This document shows positions 57,210 to 64,000 of a stretch of 64,000 bases of DNA, one piece after another (the first letter of the stretch is position 1; each line of letters starts with the position of its first letter). A program made the position numbers and the translations under genes. The stretch is from Emticicia sp965283955 (GTDB taxonomy: Bacteria; Bacteroidota; Bacteroidia; Cytophagales; Spirosomataceae). The stretch lies in NCBI GenBank assembly GCA_965283955.1, contig CBDIQW010000001.1, positions 1,550,001-1,614,000 on the forward strand. The letters are read 5' to 3'. Below the pieces are notes generated by a model. It made no database searches, was not told where the DNA came from, and worked only from the letters and a program-made list of their open reading frames with translations.

Positions 57210-58814
57210 ATGAAAAAACTGACATTAATTTTCCTTGTACTTACCTACTTAGCTCCCCCATCAGGGGCGGGTGGGGCTTTCGCTCAGTCCATCACCATTA
57301 CACCAGGAAGTGCAGGAAACATCCAAATTCCATCAATGACCATTAACCAAATTAAAGCCATTGTATCGCCACAAGTAGGCATGACGGTTTTTGATAACAC
57401 CATTAATTGTCTAAAAATCTACGATGGAACATCTTGGAAATGTACCAATCAAATACAAGGCAATAACTCTCCGATTCTTACGCCTCAAAAAATGGGAGGA
57501 AATGGGAATAGTAATGAAAAAGGCTACGAAGTTTACACCGATGCCAGTAATAATATGTATCTCTCGGGTACTTATTATCAGTCGGCAACCGTTGGTGATA
57601 CCACGCTTACAGCTACCAGTTTCGATACGTTTATTTCTAAATATAATGCAAATGGTCAACGCCTATGGACTCGAAAGTTGGGCGTAAGTCAAAATGCCGA
57701 AGGCATGGCAATTGTGGTGGATAATGCTGGCAATGTTTATTTTTCTGGAAATTTCATAGGCACATTTACCACAAACGGAAATACGCTTAACTCTTTTGGC
57801 GAGACTAATTTTTTCTTGATAAAATATAATTCAAACGGAATTGCACAATGGGCAAGAAAAGGTGGAGCATCGGCCTATACATTTGATAATAAAGCTCTTG
57901 GTTTTGGATTAGCAACCGATGCCACTGGTAATATTTACGCCAGCGGGACATTTAGAGGAACTGCCGTTTTTGGAAGTCTTTCGCTAACTTCTGCTTCATC
58001 AAACACGAATGTCTATGATGACATTTTCTTGATTAAATACAATTCATCAGGAACTGAGCAATGGGCAAGAAGAGCAGGAGGAAATAGCCACGATGCGGGT
58101 CGAGAAGTGGCAGTAAATGGCAGCTACGTGTATGTAACGGGTATGTATGTAAGTCCAGCCGATTTTGGTGGAAATACCATTACGGGCAATAATCAAACTG
58201 ATGGTTTTGTGGCGAAATACGATTTGAATGGTGCTTATCAATCGGTCTTTCGTACACAATCGGTGGCGGGTTATACCAATATCGTGAATGATATAGCCTT
58301 CGATGGTGCTGGTAATCAGTACATTACGGGAACTTTTGCCTACGGTGCAACTTTTGGTAATGGTATTACGGTCACGCCAAATTTGAATGATTACGGCAAT
58401 TTTTTTGTGGCAAAATTCAATAGTGCTGGCGTAGCTCAATGGGCCAAACAAACAAATGGTGGCGGTGAAGAAGAAGGCCGAAGCATAGCTGTTGATGCCA
58501 ATGGAAATGTCTATGTAGCAGCCAATTACACACTTTCGCCTTCGTTAGATGGCTATTTGATTGTGCCTTCGCCCAATAATAATAGAGATATTTTCTACGC
58601 AAAATACAGCACAGGTGGAGAACTACAATGGTTCAAAAAATCGGGAGGAGAGTACGATGAAAGTGCCAATGCCATTGCCGTTGATGGATTTGGGAATCTT
58701 TACGCAACTGGCTTTTTTAGAGGAATTTCCTTTTTGATGAACAGTATTTACAAGCGTTCAATTACTCGAATATCAATCCTTCAGGTGAAGATATTTTTTG
58801 TTGAGGATTTTTGA
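57210..58814 (+). CDS. Secreted beta-propeller (SBBP-type) protein 3, C-terminus frameshifted
   Basis: A ~535-residue paralogue started at the ATG at 57210 (4 nt after the previous stop). The signal peptide contains residues APPSGAGGA (15-23), encoded by a palindromic repeat copy. The module IPSMTINQIKAIVSPQVGMTVFD ... NCLKIYDGTSWKCT and propeller blades (DNAGNVYFSGNFIG, TDATGNIYASGTFRG) follow. The last 28 residues (LMNSIYK ... FVEDF) do not resemble the paralogues. Adding one T at 58731-58735 and one at 58794-58799 gives FDEQYLQAFNYSNINPSGED and an end DIFLLRIFE, as in paralogues. Confidence 0.75.
   Translation: MKKLTLIFLVLTYLAPPSGAGGAFAQSITITPGSAGNIQIPSMTINQIKAIVSPQVGMTVFDNTINCLKIYDGTSWKCTNQIQGNNSPILTPQKMGGNGNSNEKGYEVYTDASNNMYLSGTYYQSATVGDTTLTATSFDTFISKYNANGQRLWTRKLGVSQNAEGMAIVVDNAGNVYFSGNFIGTFTTNGNTLNSFGETNFFLIKYNSNGIAQWARKGGASAYTFDNKALGFGLATDATGNIYASGTFRGTAVFGSLSLTSASSNTNVYDDIFLIKYNSSGTEQWARRAGGNSHDAGREVAVNGSYVYVTGMYVSPADFGGNTITGNNQTDGFVAKYDLNGAYQSVFRTQSVAGYTNIVNDIAFDGAGNQYITGTFAYGATFGNGITVTPNLNDYGNFFVAKFNSAGVAQWAKQTNGGGEEEGRSIAVDANGNVYVAANYTLSPSLDGYLIVPSPNNNRDIFYAKYSTGGELQWFKKSGGEYDESANAIAVDGFGNLYATGFFRGISFLMNSIYKRSITRISILQVKIFFVEDF
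57251..57280. repeat. Palindromic repeat inside a signal peptide, copy 9
   Basis: AGCTCCCCCATCAGGGGCGG followed by GTGGGGCTTT matches the subtype of copy 3 (AGCTCCTCCATCGGGGGC). It is translated in frame between the hydrophobic core and the AFAQ cleavage site. Confidence 0.75.
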
Positions 58815-58855
58815 GTGATTCTAGAATAAAACCAATACAGAAATCAGATTTTTAT

Positions 58856-59224
58856 TCATATTATCTGAATGTCATATTCTTTGAACTTGGAATCATCAGT
58901 CATTAAATGAAAGTCTTCATAAATTGATTGAGCGATTAACATTCTATCGAAAGGGTCTCTATGATGAAAAGGGAGTGACTGATAGCTAATGATGTGTGAG
59001 ATGCGAATATCTAAAATTTCAATCTCTTTGGGTACTAAAATATCAATTGGTTTAGGGATTTCTAATTTCAATAGGTTTGTTTTTATGGCAATTTCCCAAA
59101 GCGATGCCATACTGAAAAATAATTTATTGGCTTGATTTTCAATTTCTTTAGCTTGTTTATTACTCAATCTTTCATCATCTGTCAAAAACCAAAGAAGTAT
59201 GTGGGTATCTAAAAGAATATTCAT
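58856..59224 (-). CDS. PIN-domain ribonuclease toxin, VapC-like
   Basis: A 122-residue PIN-domain protein, the usual size of VapC toxins, which cut tRNA or other RNA using Mg2+. The acidic active-site residues are visible: Asp6 (LLDTHILLW), Glu44 (SLWEIAIK), Asp90/Asp93 (RDPFDRML) and Asp110 (LMTDD). The DTHxLLW start and HRDPFDRML motif place it in the common VapC subgroup. The start codon overlaps the upstream antitoxin stop by 4 nt (ATGA). It lies between two members of the beta-propeller array, on the opposite strand, as an apparent insertion. Confidence 0.88.
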   Translation of the reverse strand: MNILLDTHILLWFLTDDERLSNKQAKEIENQANKLFFSMASLWEIAIKTNLLKLEIPKPIDILVPKEIEILDIRISHIISYQSLPFHHRDPFDRMLIAQSIYEDFHLMTDDSKFKEYDIQII

Positions 59225-59466
59225 TCATCTAAATCATTAAAATCAGTGAGTTCATCCGTAAAGTTATCTGGAAGACGAGAAATAAATGCTTTGCCTGCTC
59301 CTCGTTTTAATGGTAATTTTTCAGATGTTGAATTTGTATGAAATAGTTGATAAACCCAATCCAATTTTTCAATAAAATGTTCATCTTGAAGACTTTCAAT
59401 CTTCTTTTTCAATAAAAGATTTTCTTTTTGAAGTTCTTCAAAGTGTTCTTTAGTATATGAAACCAT
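59221..59466 (-). CDS. Antitoxin partner of the PIN toxin (DUF2281-like tail)
   Basis: An 81-residue protein encoded directly upstream of and overlapping the toxin, hence a probable antitoxin. The first ~45 residues form a coiled coil (FEELQKENLLLKKKIESLQ). The C-terminal part (GAGKAFISRLPDNFTDELTDFNDLDE) resembles the toxin-wrapping tail of DUF2281 antitoxins (G-x-G/A-K ... F-x-x-x-L-x-D-F). A DNA-binding domain is not obvious. It probably autoregulates the pair from the 42-nt gap that separates it from the divergent gene at 59509. Confidence 0.7.
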   Translation of the reverse strand: MVSYTKEHFEELQKENLLLKKKIESLQDEHFIEKLDWVYQLFHTNSTSEKLPLKRGAGKAFISRLPDNFTDELTDFNDLDE

Positions 59467-59508
59467 TTATTTATATGATTTAATTAAAAGTAAATATACA
59501 TATATACC

Positions 59509-61041
59509 ATGAAAATCAAGCAAATACAACTATTTTTTTGTTTAATTATAGTCATTCAAACCCAAGCTCAATTTGCCAATGTGGCTCAAAATAATGTGCA
59601 AGTTCCGCAACTAACGAGTAGTCAGTTGGCGGCGATTCCATCGCCACAAAGAGGTATGCTGGCTTATAATTTAAGCACCAATTGCCTGAGTTTTTATGAT
59701 GGTAGCCAATGGAAATGCTCCGATATTGCCAAAAGTGGCTCGGTTACCAAAGCCACTATTTCACAACCGATAACGGGTGGCTTTCTACATTATGCCCACG
59801 GTTTGGCAGCCGATAATGACTATACTTACATAGCAGGCTCATTTTCTGGCACAACCATTACGCTCTGCGACACTACGCTCACGGCTGCGGGTTCGTTGAA
59901 TATGTATTTTGCCAAACTCAACTCGAAAGGTTGTTTGGTTTGGGCAAAAACTTTCGGCACGACCAGTTGGAATGAAGCCTACGACATCATAACCGATGCC
60001 AGCGGAAATGTTTATGTCACTGGTCATTTTTCGGGAACTGTCAATTTTGGAAATGGCAATCTGACTTCGGCAGGAGGTTCTGATATTTTTGTGGCAAAGT
60101 TTAATTCAACGGGCGTTTTGCAGTGGGTACAAAAGGGAGGAAGTAATGACTCAAACTTTGAGTACGGTTACGGAATCGCACTTGATGGGAGTCAAAATGT
60201 ATATATCGTTGGTTCGTTTAGAGGATCTGCCAGCTTTGGCGGTAACTCTCGCACCTCGGCAGGCGATGAAGATATTTTTGTGGCAAAATATGATAATGCT
60301 GGCACTATTCAGTGGGTAAATGCCTATGGTGGCATTTATAAGGATTTCGCCCGAGATATTGCCATCAATTCAGCCAACGATGTTTTTGTGGTAGGTAATT
60401 TCAGTAGTTCGTTTAACTATGCGGGTACAGCCATTACGCCCCCGTTTGTGGGTACTTCCGATGCGTTTATTGCCAAACACACCACCAGCGGAACGGTTTC
60501 GTGGGTAAAACGTGGAGGCGGAAACTATGCCGATACAGGAAATGCGGTTGCTGTTGATGGTTCTGGAAATGCCTATTTGGCAGGAGGATTTGCTGATGTT
60601 GCTACTTTTGGTACGACAAATGCCACGGCCACAAACAGCTATTTAGATGCCTATATAGCAAAATTTAATTCAGCAGGGGCGAGTCAGTGGGTCATAAAAG
60701 CAGGAAATCAAGCGGACGATGAAGCAAGAGGGATTTTGGTCGATGCCACTGGAAATATTTACCAAACTGGTTATTATACAGGAACTGCTTTTTTCGGCAC
60801 AAAACCACTTAATCCTTTCGGTACAAAAGATTATTTTATTACCAAATATGATAATACTGGGGCTTTTCAATGGGTAAAAAATGGGGGAAGCACAGCTGAT
60901 GATATTGGCTCGAAGGTCGTGAAAAATAACACAAAACTCAATGTATTTGGTACGTTTTCAGGTACAGGTTTTTTTGATAAAAATGTAATTATTTCTGGAA
61001 GTGGAAACGCCAATACTTTTTTACAGAAAATTGAAGAATGA
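59509..61041 (+). CDS. Secreted beta-propeller (SBBP-type) protein 4
   Basis: A 510-residue intact paralogue, with a signal peptide ending TQAQ and no repeat insertion. The module VPQLTSSQLAAIPSPQRGMLAYN ... NCLSFYDGSQWKCS is followed by about seven blades of the form DASGNVYVTGHFSGTVNFG, then FVAKFNSTGVLQWVQKGG, and it ends NTFLQKIEE. It shows what an undisturbed member looks like and so supports the frameshift repairs proposed for its neighbours. Function is unknown; secretion and display on the surface are inferred. Confidence 0.82.
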   Translation: MKIKQIQLFFCLIIVIQTQAQFANVAQNNVQVPQLTSSQLAAIPSPQRGMLAYNLSTNCLSFYDGSQWKCSDIAKSGSVTKATISQPITGGFLHYAHGLAADNDYTYIAGSFSGTTITLCDTTLTAAGSLNMYFAKLNSKGCLVWAKTFGTTSWNEAYDIITDASGNVYVTGHFSGTVNFGNGNLTSAGGSDIFVAKFNSTGVLQWVQKGGSNDSNFEYGYGIALDGSQNVYIVGSFRGSASFGGNSRTSAGDEDIFVAKYDNAGTIQWVNAYGGIYKDFARDIAINSANDVFVVGNFSSSFNYAGTAITPPFVGTSDAFIAKHTTSGTVSWVKRGGGNYADTGNAVAVDGSGNAYLAGGFADVATFGTTNATATNSYLDAYIAKFNSAGASQWVIKAGNQADDEARGILVDATGNIYQTGYYTGTAFFGTKPLNPFGTKDYFITKYDNTGAFQWVKNGGSTADDIGSKVVKNNTKLNVFGTFSGTGFFDKNVIISGSGNANTFLQKIEE

Positions 61042-61061
61042 ACTTTTAAATCGAATATTTT

Positions 61062-61484
61062 ATGAAAGCATTACTGTTATTATTCATTATTTGTGGTTTT
61101 ATGCCCGCTTTTTCGCAGAATATTGTGGGAACTTGGAAACGTACGTCTTCGATTTTGGAGTATGTTGATGGTAAAACTGATGATTTACAAAAGAATTTAT
61201 CGCTTACTTTTCCGTGCAGTGCAGATATAAAATATGTCTTTGAAAGTGGCGGTAAACACTACATGATTTTACCAAAAGGCTGTGAGTCTTTCCCGAAAAT
61301 TGAAGCCAATTGGTCGCAAACAGGAAACCAATTTTTTATTAGTCAGAAAGTAGGAAAAACAACTACAGATACGAACTATGAGCTGAATTTTTCTGGTAAA
61401 ACCATGACAATGACGCACACCTATACGCCCACCGAAGGACTGAATAAAACTAAGAGATTAGTCATAAAATACGAACGAATATAG
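61062..61484 (+). CDS. Small secreted lipocalin-like protein
   Basis: A 140-residue protein with a signal peptide (ending PAFSQ) and a lipocalin-like pattern: IVGTWKRTSS at the start, alternating strands and a closing RLVIKYERI. Two cysteines (FPCSADIK and PKGCESF) may be disulfide bonded. The ligand is unknown. It starts 20 nt after the beta-propeller gene, so it is probably the last gene of that transcript. Confidence 0.65.
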   Translation: MKALLLLFIICGFMPAFSQNIVGTWKRTSSILEYVDGKTDDLQKNLSLTFPCSADIKYVFESGGKHYMILPKGCESFPKIEANWSQTGNQFFISQKVGKTTTDTNYELNFSGKTMTMTHTYTPTEGLNKTKRLVIKYERI

Positions 61485-61573
61485 ATAAAATAAGCTCGCT
61501 CTGCGAAAACTTTAATTGCGTAAAGTTGTAAATATGCTTAAATTTAAGAATTTTACTTGACTACGCTATTTAT

Positions 61574-62149
61574 ATGAAATTAGTTTTATTCCTAACCGTC
61601 TTGGCTATGTTTGTTCTTGTGGGCGTCGTTAGTTATTATGTAAACTATAAAACAGATAGCAGAGAGTACCCATGGGCTTATAGTTCTGATGAAAACATAC
61701 CCTTATTGGTAGGCAAATGGTCTGGAAAATTTATTGAACCAGATAAGATTGAGAAAAAAATAAGTTTAGAAATATACGAGCCATACACAAAACTTGAACG
61801 CATTTTTTATAGTATTGGCTTGCCTTACAAAAGACGTCAGGACATCGAACCTAATAAATTTGAAGGCTTGCTGAGCATTGAAAATAAGTTTCATAAAGAA
61901 GAACAATATAAAGTGCGAGGCTCTTTGAATAGGAAGAATCTTCAATTATTTGACTTTCATTTGTTGGCCAATGTTAAAGAGGCTCCTCCATATCATTATT
62001 CGTTTCTTTTTACTGAGGGTTTCTGGGAAAAAAATGAAATAAGTTTTATCATAACAATCGTTTTTCGTAAAAGCACTACACCAAATAACCTAAAGAATCA
62101 AGAGCCTTTTTTGAGCAAAAAAGTAAGGGTTTCATTAAATCGGGGTTAA
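61574..62149 (+). CDS. Single-pass membrane protein of unknown function
   Basis: A 191-residue protein with one N-terminal membrane segment (MKLVLFLTVLAMFVLVGVVSYY), probably uncleaved, and a soluble part that is rich in aromatic and charged residues, with LVGKWSGKFIEPDKIEKKI resembling a lipocalin-type opening strand. It contains no cysteine beyond the membrane segment. I recognise no family. It is followed by a terminator shared with the convergent NIPSNAP gene. Confidence 0.6.
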   Translation: MKLVLFLTVLAMFVLVGVVSYYVNYKTDSREYPWAYSSDENIPLLVGKWSGKFIEPDKIEKKISLEIYEPYTKLERIFYSIGLPYKRRQDIEPNKFEGLLSIENKFHKEEQYKVRGSLNRKNLQLFDFHLLANVKEAPPYHYSFLFTEGFWEKNEISFIITIVFRKSTTPNNLKNQEPFLSKKVRVSLNRG

Positions 62150-62183
62150 CAAATATAGTCTTAATTTTCATGGTAATAACACT

Positions 62184-62215
62184 AAAAAAGTCGGACGTTC
62201 GCCCGACTCTTTTGT
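62184..62215. terminator. Bidirectional terminator
   Basis: AGTCGG and CCGACT (62189-62194 with 62203-62208) with flanking A- and T-runs form a hairpin between two convergent genes. Confidence 0.65.
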
Positions 62216-62233
62216 TTTTTGATACCGAAAATT

Positions 62234-62980
62234 TTATTTTATCGTCGAGAAATCAGTCGGAGTCATATAAATCGACTCAACTTTTTCTACAATTTTGCCG
62301 TTTTTCTCCGACTCGTCACGGACTTTTATCCATTTTTCATCTTTTCTGAACGCATCAAAAGAAGCTTTTCCTGCTGCTTCGCTTTTGTGAGCTAAAATGT
62401 AAACCAATCTTGCCTGCGTACCTTCTTTCTCAATACTTTTCCAGTAAGCAATGTTTTCCATACCGTGTTTCTTGAAAAGTTTCGTAGTATGGTTTCTGAA
62501 ACGAGCCAATACATTATCAATATTATTTGGTGTACCAGTATAGATTCTTAGCTCAAATGTACGTTCTGGATTTTTTACTTTTCCTTTGATTTTTGGTGAA
62601 AAATCAGTCGCATTCATGAAAATTGACTCAACTTTGGCTACAATCTTGCCATCTCTTTGCGATTCTTCTGCTACTTTTTTCCACTCTGGGTCGGCACTGA
62701 AAGCCTTCCACGAAGCATCACGGGCTTCTTTGCTCGGGTAAGCCAATACATAATATAAAGCGTTTTTCTCATTCTGCACAGGCACCCAATAACCGATATT
62801 TGTCATTCCATGTTTTTCAAAAATCTTGGTAGTATGGTCTCTGAAACGTGTTAATAGATTCGGAAGGCGACCTGGTTCGCAATAATAAATACGCATTTCA
62901 AAATACCGATTATCTTGCTTTTGTGCAAATACCAAATTGCCGATACTCATAAGGGACACCAATAGAAGTAGTTTTTTCAT
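62234..62980 (-). CDS. Secreted protein with two NIPSNAP domains
   Basis: A 248-residue secreted protein (signal peptide ending LVFAQ) formed by an internal duplication. Domain 1 (about 25-130) begins YFEMRIYYCEPGRLPNLLTRF, and domain 2 (about 135-245) begins TFELRIYTGTPNNIDNVLARF. Both contain RNHTTKxFxKHGMxNIxYW, and both end KVESIxMxxTDFS. The ferredoxin-like NIPSNAP fold is often dimeric; here both halves are in one chain. Function in bacteria is poorly known. It is transcribed alone. Confidence 0.85.
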   Translation of the reverse strand: MKKLLLLVSLMSIGNLVFAQKQDNRYFEMRIYYCEPGRLPNLLTRFRDHTTKIFEKHGMTNIGYWVPVQNEKNALYYVLAYPSKEARDASWKAFSADPEWKKVAEESQRDGKIVAKVESIFMNATDFSPKIKGKVKNPERTFELRIYTGTPNNIDNVLARFRNHTTKLFKKHGMENIAYWKSIEKEGTQARLVYILAHKSEAAGKASFDAFRKDEKWIKVRDESEKNGKIVEKVESIYMTPTDFSTIK

Positions 62981-63060
62981 TGTTTTAAATTGAAGGGTTG
63001 AATTTTACTTCACAAAGGTATTTCTTAGAACCATAGCTTTATTGATTTTATTAATTTTTT

Positions 63061-63201
63061 TTAGTTGCTGCCAAATTCATATTTCTTTTTTTCTCCATCA
63101 TGTAGAATTCTATAAAATTTATTATTTTCAATCAATAAGCCTTCTTTCTGATTAAGAAAACTTTTAGGGTCGTTTTTTGGGTGTTTCAGAGCAATACCCA
63201 C
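63061..63201 (-). pseudogene. Short coding-like remnant
   Basis: A 46-codon open stretch from a GTG at 63201 to the TAA at 63061-63063 reads VGIALKHPKNDPKSF and LLIENNKFYRILHDGEKKKY, which looks like real protein rather than random translation. In-frame stop codons (TAG TAA) lie just upstream. It may be the truncated end of a lost gene or a very small protein. The rest of 62981-63380 shows nothing coding. Confidence 0.35.
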
Positions 63202-63327
63202 TATTTTTTACTACACTACCCAAAACGGCCGAATAAATAGCTAATAATAAGGCAGTTAGCTTACTTGCGAGCGTACTATTTTTTTAAAAATTCCTCACAA
63301 GACATAATTGTATAACATTTTAAACAG

Positions 63328-63377
63328 ATTATCTCTGTGAAACTCTGTGCGGGTAACGAACCGCTTCTCCGTGGTAA
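63328..63377. repeat. Low-complexity 'CTCTGTG ... CCGTGG' repeat
   Basis: The stretch reads like the dispersed CTCTGTG-AAACTCTGTG-type repeat seen in many bacterial genomes, here interrupted by a small palindrome (GCGGGTAACGAACCGC). A related piece lies at 28803-28820 (ACCACAAAGGCACTAAGA). Both abut gene ends. Confidence 0.4.
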
Positions 63378-63380
63378 AAT

Positions 63381-63737
63381 CTACGCGTTTCTCAGAATTT
63401 TCTCTATCTTTTTACCCTTCGCCAGTTCATCAACGATTTTATCAAGATACCTGACTTTTTGAGTCAAAGGGTTTTCGATTTCTTCAACCCGATAGCCACA
63501 TATTAGACCAGTAATCAGCTGAGCATTTGGGTTCAATGTAGCCTGTTGAAAGAAGATTTCAAAAGTAGATTTTGCTTCAATTTGGGCTTGCAGTTTTTGC
63601 ACATCGAAGCCAGTCAGCCATTCGATTACTTGATGTAATTCTTCTTTGGTTCTACCTTTCTTTTCGACTTTGGTAAGATAATGAGGATACACCGAAGCAA
63701 ATGTCATTTCGGCGATACGTTCATCATGTGTTCTCAT
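63381..63737 (-). CDS. DUF2200 family protein
   Basis: A 118-residue cytosolic protein matching the DUF2200 family in length and landmarks (ERIAEMTFASVYPHYLTKVEKKGRT at the start, EIFFQQATLNPNAQLITGLICGYRVEEI in the middle, MRYLDKIVDEL-like end). The family is uncharacterised and helical. The start at 63737 fits. No operon partner is visible. The stretch 63738-64000 holds no convincing gene. Confidence 0.8.
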   Translation of the reverse strand: MRTHDERIAEMTFASVYPHYLTKVEKKGRTKEELHQVIEWLTGFDVQKLQAQIEAKSTFEIFFQQATLNPNAQLITGLICGYRVEEIENPLTQKVRYLDKIVDELAKGKKIEKILRNA

Positions 63738-63902
63738 TTGTCAGTAATGGTTAAATAGTTTTTCCATAATTTTCAACAAAACTATGCCTTGAAATTACAC
63801 AAATTTTAGAAATGTTGTAGAAGTACTCAAAAATGTGATGAAATGTGGGATTTACCAAATGAAATATCAGTTTTTCTCGACTGTATTTGTTGGATAAAAT
63901 AA

Positions 63903-63945
63903 ATGTGGCACATCCATGCTTGATAAAGAGCTGGATGTGCCACAT
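63903..63945. repeat. Perfect 14-bp inverted repeat
   Basis: ATGTGGCACATCCA (63903-63916) and TGGATGTGCCACAT (63932-63945) are exact reverse complements around a 15-nt loop. Read on the minus strand it is followed by a T-rich stretch, so it may terminate a gene beyond the window's right edge. Confidence 0.6.
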
Positions 63946-64000
63946 TGGGGCTTCTGAGCTTAGTAACTCCACAAAATATTGCAGAATGAAATTTTATTAA

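Noticed and set aside
63751..63972. Possible 73-residue minus-strand gene at the right edge
   Set aside because: It covers a perfect inverted repeat, has unlikely residue composition and no recognisable motif; it is better explained as non-coding DNA with a terminator-like hairpin.

Overview
The window reads as chromosomal DNA of a Bacteroidota bacterium, most likely a Cytophagales member. The evidence is AT-rich intergenic DNA, start codons without Shine-Dalgarno sequences, promoters of the Bacteroidota type (TTG, about 19-20 bp, TAnnTTTG), many secreted proteins ending their signal peptides in 'AQ', Oar-like and TonB-dependent receptors, a LytTR regulator, and surface proteins with LamG and GC-ending C-terminal domains. 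A genus cannot be fixed from the sequence. No rRNA, tRNA, CRISPR array, integrase or transposase was found.

Layout. 0.2-8.7 kb: a carbohydrate-binding lipoprotein, two alpha/beta hydrolases, and a TPR histidine kinase overlapping its response regulator. 8.8-18.6 kb: small secreted proteins, a dihaem cytochrome c, and a 1913-residue LamG/Ig surface protein. 18.7-28.8 kb: envelope and housekeeping genes (lptB, recJ, an MCE/MlaD protein, a cell-wall amidase, a divergent LptD-like protein, a PfkB kinase, a GNAT-like protein). 29.0-30.6 kb: a VOC protein and a sugar-nucleotide-type epimerase. 30.9-42.5 kb: a probable phosphate-ester scavenging locus with two TonB-dependent receptors, two YVTN-propeller/phosphoesterase fusions and an alkaline-phosphatase-family enzyme. 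42.5-45.8 kb: a glycosyltransferase, an LpxH-like phosphoesterase and panC. 45.8-49.7 kb: a LytTR regulator and an AraC / DUF4440 / cupin / AraC cassette. 49.9-61.0 kb: an array of secreted beta-propeller proteins sharing a short N-terminal module, interrupted by a VapC-type toxin-antitoxin pair. 61.0-64 kb: small proteins, a double-NIPSNAP protein and a DUF2200 protein.

The most notable signal is not a gene. A short G/C-rich palindromic repeat (core CCCTAAAGGGG or CCCTATTGGGGAGGG) occurs about nine times. Six copies lie within about 3 nt of a start or stop codon, or overlap a stop, with the same end always facing the gene. One copy supplies the last residues and stop of the amidase. Two more lie in frame inside coding sequences, one of them inside a signal peptide. 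A second class of composite cruciform repeats occupies three other intergenic regions.

Several genes (both TonB-dependent receptors, the glycosyltransferase and three genes at 51-59 kb) are broken by single-base indels, mostly losses in homopolymers, with the coding sense intact in the next frame. This looks more like base-calling error than gene decay, so those calls should be read as probably intact genes until re-sequenced.
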